Below, in pieces: positions 42,749 through 52,010 of a stretch of DNA of 58,487 bases. The stretch comes from Blastocladiella britannica. Taxonomy: Eukaryota > Blastocladiomycota > Blastocladiomycetes > Blastocladiales > Blastocladiaceae. Position numbers and translations under genes: made by a program. The DNA is taken from the NCBI GenBank assembly GCA_025349905.2, contig MU624558.1, positions 1-58,487 on the forward strand, written 5' to 3'. Each line of letters opens with the position of its first letter. Within the stretch, counting starts at the first letter, position 1. Under the pieces are notes generated by a model. That model was not told the origin of the DNA. It made no database searches and saw only the letters and a list, made by a program, of their open reading frames with translations.

Positions 42749-45700
42749 TCAAAACTCCTCCATGGTATTCGCCGACTCCATCCCCGCCAATTCTTCCAAG
42801 TCTGCCGTCTCGGGCACCGCAGCCGGCCAATTCGAGACCACCACGGCCGCGACGGCATGCCAGAAGGTGGCCGAGGGTCGCACGCGCTCCGCATACACCA
42901 AGTCGCGCGCCACCTGCCGCACCCATCCGGCGGCATCGGGCCGGGTCACATGGTACGCGACGGTGGCCATGACCAGCGCGGCCAAGTGACGCAGCAGGGC
43001 GGCATCGGCGGACTCGGCGGCAGCGACCGTCCCTGTCCCCATTGTTCCTGGAGCCGGCAGCGCGTGCGTGAGGGCCCGAAAATAGGTCCATGCTGGGAGC
43101 GACGGCTGGGCCGCCAGGAGATCTGCGGCCACAGCCCGAAGGTAGATGGCGCCTGTGGCGGGTCCGTGCCCGCTCAGGGACCGACCAGCTTGGGATGCTC
43201 CGGCTGAAAACGTGATCAGGTGCGGGTAGAGTGGGGTCAGGCCTGCCATTTGGATCCGGCTTGGACTTGCCTGTATTTATTTCATTTATTAGTCTCAATG
43301 AAAACTGACGATTTGTTTTGAGACAGCAGATTGCTCGTACGCACCATGGCAGCAGCAACCCCCAGGGCAAAAACTTCGCGCAATTCGGGCAGCGAATCCA
43401 GGGCGGCTCCAAGTGGTCCAGCACACAACGCACCCAAGCTGGCAATGGGATGGATCGGCAGCTCGCCCATAACTGCCTGCGTGAGCGTATCGGGCGGAAT
43501 GCGGCTAGTGACGCGGGCTAAGGTCGCGGCGAGGGCAGGGAATGCCACGACCGCCGGGGCATGGTGCAAAGTGCGTGCATCGTTGGCAACTGCCAATGCC
43601 GCCGCGCTCTTTGCGGGCGAGTTGGCGTTGGAATCCGAGGGCTCGAATGGCTTGTACCGGCGACGCACGACATGGTCCACCACACCGCCATAGGCAAACG
43701 ACCGACTGGCGGCGGTCAGTTTGGTGACGATCGCCAGCAACGTGTCGGCAATGTGCGTCGAGATGGGTGCCGCCGCCACCCCTGATCCGGCGTGAGCTGC
43801 TCCAACCACGGCCTCGGCGGACCGGGCAATGGCAAGGCACTCCCAGCCGTCGGGCCCGCCGACTTTGGCTTTGACTCGGACAGTGGACCCGCGCGCGCCG
43901 TTTGACCGCGGCGGCTGCGCAGAGGTAACGGGGGGCGCGACCAGCGACCCGACCAGCACGTCCAGCAGCATGAGCGCGAGTGTTCCGCGTGGCAGCGCCG
44001 CATCCTCGCCCACGGCGGCGAATTTCCCACCCTCGAGCGCCTCCAGCGCCGGCAGCGACGCCTTCCACCACGCGGCGGTCGCCGGCGACCAGATCTGGGC
44101 CTTGCACGCCAGCGACGAGAAAAACGCCAGCGATCCCAGCAAGCTAATCTCGGGCGGCGCCACCAGTGCCTCGAACGGAGTGGTGGTGACCAGGCTCGCG
44201 GTCGGGGTCGTGGACCGCGACAGGCCGCCTCCACGACTGCGGACCGTTGACCGCTGCGACGACGACTTGTGGCCATCCGCGGCACCGCCGCCACCGCCAC
44301 CGTTGCCGCTGCCGTAAGTCTCCCCACTCGACAGCAAGAGCTGTTGCTGGTGTTCTGGAAGCGCACTCCGCAGCTTCTCGAGGTAGTGGGAGATGGCGGT
44401 GGTGCAATTCTGCGCCTCGAGCTCCCAAAAGCCTTGATCGCCCGGGTACACTTCGAGTCCGGCCAAGAAATTGGGCACGAGCCGCACGGGCAGATGTTTT
44501 TTGAAAAAGTGGAGCACGTCCAGGTCCACCATGTGCGGTTCGGATGACGCTCGAATAAACGACGATAGAATGTGCGCCAGGGCCGGGATTTTGGACGCCA
44601 GATCGACCAGCTCGGCAAAGGGAAGGATCGGGTCCAGCGAGTGTAGCAGGATCTCGCATTTCGGGTCGGCGGCCATTAGGTGCGGTGCCAAGGTGCTGAG
44701 GAGCGTGATCCCGACTACATGGGTCCAGGTTGTGTATTTAAACATGAATGATATGAATTTCTCCAAAAGAAAAGAAGTTGGGTACCTTGCATCACAGCCG
44801 ACTCGACGGGGAACTGGAATGCCGACCACAAAAACGACATGAGATGAAGGACGTTGGGTTTGCTGTCGGTTCGGAATGCGATTGCAAACTCAATCGACTA
44901 CAAAAAAAGGAGTCAAAATAGAGGGGACAAGAATGGAGAAAAAGTGAAGAAAAAATCACCTTGGCATCAAGGCCTTCCAGGAGCGTATCGAGGTTGGATT
45001 GTCCGCCCCGCGTGTCAAACGTCTCCCAGTCGCAAATACAAGTGACTTCGGTGAACAGATCCCATACTGCAATGCGAGTTTGCGGAATCGCATCAATGCT
45101 GAGCAACATAGCCGCTGCTGGGGTCGTAATGATATGGTCGCCCTTGTGGCCAATCGCGGCGAGGGGCAGTGGCACCGATTCTTTGTATGTAGGTGCTGCT
45201 GCTCGCAACCGATCGTGTCCCATGCCATGCTGTTGCTGTTCAATCGTGCCCGCGGCATTGGTGCCGGCGGTTTGCCTGGATGGCAAGCTTTCAAAATGGG
45301 ACGTTAACGCCTAGCTCACAATCAGCAATAAAAATAGCATACTTGCGCATATTCACATGCTCATAAATGGCAGCCAGGATTTGCTCCGCCGCGCCCGGTT
45401 TTTCGACCATAGTATCGGCGATCGCGCTCTTGATAAGCGCCGAACCGCCAATATCGCGGCGGTCCATGACCTTTTCCAGCACTGCCCAGTTGCTGGCACG
45501 AACGCGCATCCCGGTCCCCGTCTGCATCCCGTGCATGGGAACGTCCTTGGGATAGTACCGGGCGAGGATCTCGGCTACGAGGTACCCGTTGGCAAGCGCG
45601 CGCCGCGGATTCTTGACGGGAAATGTCAGATCCAGAGAACCAACCCATTTTAGCAGCTCGCGGGGAAGTGATACGGTCGCTGCTGGCGTTGGGATCCCAG

Positions 45701-45785
45701 TCAGTGGAATGGTGCGCAAGACCGATGCCGCTACCGAAGATGACTGGGTACTGTATATAGAAGCTTCGGGCGCTGGCGGCGTCAT
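42749..45785 (-). CDS. CH-domain (SPATA4/CLAMP-type) protein with a long helical C-terminal region
   Basis: Five exons (45785-45357, 45310-44960, 44897-44786, 44714-43345, 43270-42749) give 927 residues. Residues 30-143 form a CH domain of the SPATA4/Spef1 type: LPRELLKWVGSLDLTFPVKN, RALANGYLVAEILARYYPKD, then MRVRASNWAVLEKVMDRRD and IADTMVEKPGAAEQILAAIY. Such domains bind microtubules, and relatives act in cilia and flagella. The rest is alpha-helical with several Gly/Ser linkers, no recognised family, reminiscent of ARM-like solenoids. Joining the CH exon to the rest depends on the 46-nt intron 45311-45356 (GTGAAT...CTAG), shorter than the others; if it is not spliced, the CH exon ends 17 codons later as a separate small gene and the second gene would start at an internal Met. 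All remaining phases close. Confidence 0.65.
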
Positions 45786-45844
45786 GGTAAAATAATACGA
45801 TAACAATTGGGATGTATGTATTGTGTTTCCCAGAAATAGACAAA

Positions 45845-48800
45845 TCACGCCTTGATAATCTTGCGCACGTTCCCCACCACACGCACCTCAAACCCGTTTT
45901 CTTGGAACAAAGTTGATCGCAAGAACGGCTCCACGTCATGGATATTGAATTCCCGCGCACGGGCCGCGAGGTCATCCACCTTGACAGTAACCGCCGACAA
46001 GGACGAAGGAGCGCCACCAGCAACGACGGGCGTCTGCGAGTCGGGCATTTCCTCCAGGATCGGAATGGCGGCGCCGGCGCGCCCGCGGCCAGCGTATTGG
46101 TGAATGCGGCGCGCCTCGGCCACCAAGTCGTTGAGCGAGAACAGCAGCAGCTCGTCATTGTCGCGCGAGTACCGAATGTACTTTGCGAACGCGCGGCGCA
46201 GCTGGCGCATGACCGTGTACTTTTGGGTGGAGATGAACGAGTCGAGCATCACCGAGATCGCCAAGTCCACGTCGTCGGCACGCACGTGGTCGCGCAGGTG
46301 CATGCGCGCGTGGGCCTCGGCCATGCGGATCATCGACTCCAAGTGACGCACCGTGATCGGGATCGATCCGGTCTGCAGCGACTCGCGACGCAGCTCGCCG
46401 TACAGTTTCGCCACTTTGTCCTGGTCCATGGCCGCCAGCTGCGGCTGCACCTTGTCCTTGGCGTACATGATGTACTTTTTCAGCAGTTCCTGTGGGATGA
46501 TGGACGCGTCGTCGGTGCGGGTGGTGATGGACGCCAGGTCCCACTCGTTGACTTTCGGGTGCGACCGCCGGTGCGACGACACCACAAACTCGGCCAGCTG
46601 CTCGTCCAGCTCCGGGTCGGCCTTGTCCTTGACGACGCACAGCACGTCGAACCGCGACAGGATCGGCTCCGTCAGGTCCACGTTCTGCGAAAAGGGGACG
46701 TTGGTGTTGTAGCGGCCGCGCACCGGGTTGGCGGCGGCAATGATACAGCAGCGGGCGTGCAGCGACGTGACAATGCCGGCCTTGGAAATCGAAATCGACT
46801 GCTGCTCCATCGCTTCGTGGATCGACGTGCGGTCCGCGTCGTTCATCTTGTCAAACTCGTCAATCAGGCACACGCCCTTATCGGCCAGGACCAGCGCGCC
46901 GCCCTCGAGCGTCCACTCTTTCGAGACCGGGTCCTTGCGCACCGACGCAGTCAGACCGACCGCCGACGCGCCCTGGCCCGTCGTGTACACAGCACGGTGC
47001 GCCGTCTTTTCCACGTACTTGAGGAACTGGGACTTGGCGGTACCAGGGTCTCCCAGCAGCAGGATGTTGATGTCGCCACGGATCCGGTGCTTGTTATTGA
47101 CGTTCTTGGGCACGCCGCCAAACAGCGCCAGGCACAGCGCGGTCTTGATTTCCTGGTGGCCATAGATCGACGGCGCAATCGACTTGATCAAGCGGCGGCC
47201 AATCTTGGGATCGCGTGCGAGCTGCTTGATGGCCTTGATGTCGTCGTCCGTGAGCGAAATGGCCGCAAACTCGTCGTCGCGCTTGGAAACGTGGTTCGCT
47301 TCCAGCACAGTGGAAAACACCGGGAACCCGTTCTTGTTGTTCAAGGCCAGGTCAAAGTTGTGGCGGTACACGGCCGTGATCTCAATCTCCTCGCCCGGGC
47401 GGGCGCAGTCAATCAGGTCCCACAACAAAATTACCTCGCGGTGGCGCGGCAGACGGCCAGGCGGCACAGTCCCGGGAGTCTCTTGCAGCGTCAGCTTTTG
47501 GAAGTTGCGGTACACGGTCTGCTCGCTGTTGAGCGTAAACGGCCCGCGCGACTGGCAGTTCGGGCAGTGGCGCACGCGTACCTCGGTCGACGCGTCCTGG
47601 TGAATAGGCCCAATCACGGCGCCGCACTTGACGCAGTCGTACTTCACGTACTTGAGCTGCGGGAACACGCCCGTGCGGCGAGTCACCACGCCGGAGATGC
47701 GCACCAGAGTGTTGAGGTGGGTCTCGCGCAAGTCGCGAATCGAGTGCAGGGTTTTGATGCCGCTGATGCGCACGTGGATGGCCGGGTGGATGCGGTCGTA
47801 CTGGTCAAAGTGGATCAGCACCACCTCGAACGCGGCCTCGTCAAAGAGGTCGAGCACCGCCGCTGGATGGTTGGCCAGCAGGTAGGCCATGATGGCGTTG
47901 GAGTTTTCCAGGTGCTCGTAGTCGACCACCAGCGATTCGTGGTTGAGCTCGCACATGGACTTGATGCGCGGGCCATAGACCGATTCCCCACGCTGGTCCA
48001 CGTAGCTGAGCAGGAACGCCTTGAACTCGCGCTTGATGGCCATGCGAGGGCGGTCCATGGCCAGAAACTCGGCCACAGTGGAGTCTTGGAGATCGAGCAT
48101 GCCCTCCAGCAGCACGTCGCCCTCCATTTCGAGATCGTCGTCAACGCCGGCCAGGGGAGCGTCGTCAGCGGCGCGTCGCCGGCGCCGGCGGGCCTGGAAC
48201 TCGAGGTCGCCCATGTCCTCTATTATACATTTTAATTTTGGTTAGTCCTTGTTGTCGCGAGAACAAAAAAAAATGGGAACATACCCCCGTCGTCCAAAAA
48301 CGCAGCAGGAAGTCGGCCCTCGAGCACGTCCCGGCGGCGAAGCTGAGCATCGACGGCAGCGCGCGAATGTGCATCCAGCTCCTCGTAGTCCTCTTCGTCG
48401 TCCAGGCCGTCGGCGTCGTAGCGATCCAGCTCCGGGTTGGCAACGTAATCGCGCATCATGCCGTCGCCAATCAGGTCCTCGCCGTCCGCGTCCTCGTCCT
48501 CGGCCGGGTAGTCGTCCACATCGTGCGGGATCAGCATGTCCGTGTCATCCACCAGCGGCAACTCTGATTCCTCGTCATCAAGTCGGTCGGGCTCGCTCGC
48601 GTTGAGACCGCGGCGGCCGCCTGTGGAATTGCCACCAACATCGTCGTCGTCGTCGTCCGAGAACTGGCGCGCATAGGGCACGGGACTGGAGGGCGGCAGC
48701 GATTCGTGGCCGGGCGAGGTCGGAATGTCCAATTGCGCCAGGCGGCCGCGGCGCGGATCAAAGTTTTCCGTATCGGTACCAGGGGCATCTGGCGAGAGCG

Positions 48801-48914
48801 AGCGCTGTCGCTTACGCACAGGGCCGGGTGTTGGTTGCGTGGGTCGGCGCGATGACTGTCATTCTTTGAATGAGTACCGTCTTCTGAGACCTTGATAACT
48901 CAATACGGTACCAT
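45845..48914 (-). CDS. MCM2: DNA replication licensing factor MCM2
   Basis: Subunit of the MCM2-7 replicative helicase. Three exons: 48914-48912 (ATG alone), 48855-48285 and 48219-45845, giving 982 residues. The N-terminal 190 residues are acidic and Ser-rich (likely histone-chaperone and DDK-target region; SPDAPGTDTENFD). Then come the A domain, a C4 zinc finger (CVKCG ... CPNC), Walker A GDPGTAKSQ, Walker B LIDEFDKM, arginine finger SRFDVL, and a winged-helix C terminus. The start exon is inferred: the second exon has no usable ATG because a TGA precedes it in frame, and the ATG at 48914-48912 followed by GTACCG splices in phase to TCATCG (M-SSRRPTQPTPGPVRKRQ). The last residues (GNVRKIIKA) match MCM2. 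Confidence 0.95.
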
Positions 48915-48980
48915 GATAGGTTGGCTGGGATCCAGCAAGAGCAAGAGCAAGAGTAAGAGCAAGAGCAATCAATTGGTTGG
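48915..48980. promoter_or_regulatory. 66-bp bidirectional promoter/leader of MCM2 and BRE
   Basis: The entire space between the MCM2 start codon (left, minus strand) and the first BRE ATG (right). It must hold both leaders and at least part of both promoters unless transcription starts inside the neighbours' genes. No TATA box is visible. If BRE uses the second in-frame ATG at 49050 the spacer is 135 bp. Confidence 0.6.
48935..48968 (+). repeat. Hexanucleotide repeat (GCAAGA)n
   Basis: Five tandem units GCAAGA/GCAAGA/GCAAGA/GTAAGA/GCAAGA plus a partial sixth (GCAA) occupy most of the intergenic DNA between MCM2 and BRE. On the other strand the unit reads TCTTGC. It may be a leader microsatellite or a binding-site array. 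Confidence 0.85.
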
Positions 48981-50531
48981 ATGAGATCGCTGTTGAAAAA
49001 GGACGCGCTTTCGGGACGCGTGAGTGAGAAATCGCTCATTTCAGAAAAAATGCCATTCCCCGTCCCGCTGTCTGCGGACGCACCGCTGGCCCGCGCACTG
49101 CACGAGCGCCTGGTCGCCGCCTTCCCGCCTATTGCCCGCGTCGTCTCTGCCCCCTTGTCGCCCGTCACCACTCCCACCCGATCGCCGGTCGCGGTCCTCG
49201 ACCCCCATGCCCGCGTCGCTCGCTTGGCACCACTGTTGGGCCCGGCCCGCGCCGCCGCCGCTGCCGCAGCGCTCTCTGCTGCCGTCAGTCCCGCCACCGC
49301 TCCCCTGACTGTACAGCTCCTGCTCTGTGGCCGCGCCGTCGCCACTGCCGAGTTCCTGTTCTCGTCCCCGTCATTGCTGTCACCGCCGGACTTGGTCGTG
49401 GTATGCACGCCACCGGACCCGTCATTCACACTCACGCTGGACGATCTGGCCCCCGAGCTGAGGGCTTGGACCCCGGTCGACGCCGTGGCGTCCACGCTCC
49501 GGCTGCTGGTCCGCGTGCGCGAGCTGCTGTGCGCCAGCCACGCTCGCCAGGCCGATCATTTTCCGCACCCACGCATCGCATTCGACTGGGGCATGGCCAG
49601 GGACGCGTTCCCGGGAGCCGAGGCTGCCATTCTCTGTGACGCGGCCACTTCATCGCCCTCTTCGTATGGCACGGCAACGGATGCGCGGGACGAGGAGGTG
49701 CTGGGACTATCGGCGGCGGCGACGATGGGCCCGGATCCGACCGCGACCACCGTACTGTTTGCAGTGCCGCTTCACATTCCCTTTCCCTCGCCGCCGCCGC
49801 CGTCTTCAACGTCGACTTCATCCGCAGTAGTGGCGGCGCCACCACCACCGCCCCTCCCACATCGCCTCAGCACGGCGTCCGTGGCGATTACGGACAACAC
49901 CTTGCCGCCGCTGACGCTGGTGGTCCTGGTGCAGCACTTGCTGGTAGCCACGCCGTCGCTGGACTTTGAGTTACGCGCGGCGGCGGCCTCGCACTGGGTC
50001 CCCGAGCCGTGGGTGCAAGCGCTCGAGGGCGTGAACTGGCCCGTGTACGATGCTCGGCAGCCCGATGTGCCGCTAGTGGACTACCTAGGCCGCGTGGCCG
50101 AGATTGCGCGGGCCGGGGTCACGGCCGCGGTGAATGGGGCCGAGCTGCGGCGCCGGTTCTTGGAGGGTTTAGCGGGTGCGGTCGGCGACGAGCTGCTCGA
50201 GTGCAACGGCGACTCGGCCATTCACTTCATGCACACGGCAACCCCGACCACGTCCACGTCGCCGACCATGGTCATGTGCTCGATCGCACTGCCGGACCGG
50301 TTCCCAAACGAGCCGCCGACACTGGTCTTGCGCGGGGTCATGGTGGCGACCGTCATGCCCACGTCGCCGTCGGGGATTCCAGCGATCCCCGAGTCGTCGG
50401 TCGCACGATGGAAGCTGTGGACGCTGGGTGGGGCCGGCGCACGGTGGGCGCTCGATGAGATGGTGGCACGGACCCGCGGGTGGGTCGCGGACGAGGCCGG
50501 TGGGTTTGTCGCCCGCAGCAAGGTCATGTAA
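48981..50531 (+). CDS. BABAM2: BRISC/BRCA1-A complex subunit BRE (BABAM2) homologue
   Basis: Scaffold of the Lys63-specific deubiquitylating complexes built around BRCC36; BRE holds the core with two ubiquitin-E2-like (UEV) folds. A single exon encodes 516 residues from ATG 48981 or 493 from the in-frame ATG at 49050; the latter is closer to the first conserved residues. UEV-like pattern one: TVQLLLCGRAVATAEFLFSS then PPDLVVV and DLAPELRAW; a Pro/Ser-rich insert (residues about 270-300) interrupts the middle; the second: YDARQPDVPLVDYLGRVAEI, AELRRRFLEGLAGAVGDELL, then MVMCSIALPDRFPNEPPTLV, the E2-like loop. Identification is by pattern with the human protein, not by search. No catalytic cysteine is expected. 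Low complexity in Ala and Ser is stronger than in animals. Confidence 0.75.
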   Translation: MRSLLKKDALSGRVSEKSLISEKMPFPVPLSADAPLARALHERLVAAFPPIARVVSAPLSPVTTPTRSPVAVLDPHARVARLAPLLGPARAAAAAAALSAAVSPATAPLTVQLLLCGRAVATAEFLFSSPSLLSPPDLVVVCTPPDPSFTLTLDDLAPELRAWTPVDAVASTLRLLVRVRELLCASHARQADHFPHPRIAFDWGMARDAFPGAEAAILCDAATSSPSSYGTATDARDEEVLGLSAAATMGPDPTATTVLFAVPLHIPFPSPPPPSSTSTSSAVVAAPPPPPLPHRLSTASVAITDNTLPPLTLVVLVQHLLVATPSLDFELRAAAASHWVPEPWVQALEGVNWPVYDARQPDVPLVDYLGRVAEIARAGVTAAVNGAELRRRFLEGLAGAVGDELLECNGDSAIHFMHTATPTTSTSPTMVMCSIALPDRFPNEPPTLVLRGVMVATVMPTSPSGIPAIPESSVARWKLWTLGGAGARWALDEMVARTRGWVADEAGGFVARSKVM

Positions 50532-50548
50532 CGCAACAAACTTTTTCT

Positions 50549-51828
50549 TTATTTGCGGAAAAACACCTTGAGCTCGGTCCCGGCGGCGCCGAGCGGCACG
50601 CCATGTAACGCCTTCTTGGCCTCGGTACTGGCGGCGACCGACTCGTACTCGATAAATGCCACGCCCTTGCTCTGCACGCGGCGGATCTCCACCAGGCCCG
50701 GGTATTGCGAGAAGGCCGCACGCAGCACCTCGTCCGTCACGTCGGCGTCGATGCCCTGCACAAACAACGTCGGGTTGGGTGGGGCCAAGTCATCTGGCAC
50801 CGCTGCCAACGCCGCCGCGTGTGCGGGAGCCGTGGGTCCGCCTGTCTGAGCCAGTGGCGGCAGAGGGAGGGCCGAGGTCGGGGGAAGCGGCGGTAAACCG
50901 GGCATGCCCATGCCCATGCCCATTGGCGGCGGAGGCGGCGGCGGGAGTGGCATGCCTGCCATCATGCCCGGAGGCATCATACCGGGGGGAGGCATCATCC
51001 CTGGAGGCAGCATTCCTGGTGGCATACCCGGCGGCATACCCGGGGGCATCATCATCCCTGGGGGCATCGTGGGTGGACGCGGCATCGAGAATCCTGGAGG
51101 GAGCATCGTAGGCGGTGGGCCGGGGAACGCTGGGCGCATGGCAGGCGGGGCAGCAGTGGCAGCAGCAGCAGCACGCGTCGCTTTCCGATCCTCGTCCTCC
51201 TTAGTGCGCTCGGCTGTTGTTATAGTGGTGAGATGAAGGTTCACAGTCAAATAAAGATAGAGAAAAAAGGAGAATACCAAAGCGCTTGGCGTGGGCGACC
51301 TCGTAGGCGTGCAACGCGTCCGGGCCGTCGTGCTCGGCCAGAGCTTTCGCCTTCATCTTGGCAAAGTGCACGATCATGGGCTTTCCGCCCATAAACTTGT
51401 GGTCCTGGGTGTCGCGGTACGCAATCTCGGCGTCGGCGGTGCGGTAAAACGTCACCCATGCCTGGCCACGCTTGCGCATCCCGTGGTGGCAGCGCACCTC
51501 CAACAGGCGGCCGTACTGCTCGTACAGGCGCATCAGCAGCCGCTGCAACGTGGTGTGGCCAATGCGCTCGGGCAAGCAGCGAATGTACAGCGTGTTGGAC
51601 GGCGGGTTGGTGTCGGGCTGGATCACGATCGGCCGGCCTTTCTTCCCAAAGAGCAGACGCGGTTGCTGGGCTGTATAAATTATGTTAATATCATTCAAGT
51701 ATTTATATTTAAAACCAACCAATGGCAGGTGCGGCCAGGGGCACATCTGGACGCGGAGCCTCGGTCTTGTTTGCAGCAGAGGGCGACTGCGCGCGTGCCT
51801 CGCCGGTGCGGACGGGCGACTGTGGCAT
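50549..51828 (-). CDS. U1A/U2B''-type spliceosomal RNA-binding protein (two RRMs)
   Basis: Snf/U1A/U2B'' family protein that binds stem-loops of U1 or U2 snRNA. Three exons, 51828-51720, 51670-51278 and 51213-50549, give 388 residues. RRM1 has RNP2 NTLYIRCLPERI and RNP1 KRGQAWVTFY; its loop is followed by MGGKPMIVHFAKMKAKALAE, a U1A hallmark. A long Pro-Gly-Met linker comes next, then the C-terminal RRM2 with RNP2 TLFVQGIDADV and RNP1 SKGVAFIEYES and the end ELKVFFRK. Two RRMs at the ends with a low-complexity linker is the animal U1A layout; yeast MUD1 is comparable. Which snRNA it binds cannot be told. Introns are phase 1. It converges with BRE (17 bp between stop codons) and is divergent from the GH5 gene (182 bp). 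Confidence 0.9.
50925..51085 (-). repeat. Pro-Gly-Met repeat region of the U1A-like protein
   Basis: Tandem copies of a PPGM/MPPGM unit encoded by variants of CCGCCGGGTATG (minus strand), in the linker between RRM1 and RRM2. It is a low-complexity protein repeat, prone to length change. Confidence 0.75.
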
Positions 51829-52010
51829 TGCTTTATTTTGATTTTTGATTGAAACGACGAAAACGAAACGATTTTTTTTGAAATCCTGCCAGGCAGGTCA
51901 GGTGACTATTCGTCGAGAATAGTACGCGATCGATCCGGATCCGGATCCCGTTCCCCTCTGCTTGCCAAGCAAAAATATACTCGGATCATATACATTCATA
52001 TCAGTAACAT

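Noticed and set aside
45938..48235. 765-codon open frame on the plus strand
   Set aside because: It is the antisense shadow of MCM2. G+C-rich third positions remove stops from the opposite strand; the product has no recognisable domains and the MCM2 frame explains the sequence fully.
341..48996. Shared 16-base string TTGGATGAGATCGCTG near positions 338 and 48977
   Set aside because: One exact 16-mer match is close to chance expectation in a window this size, and no flanking similarity extends it.
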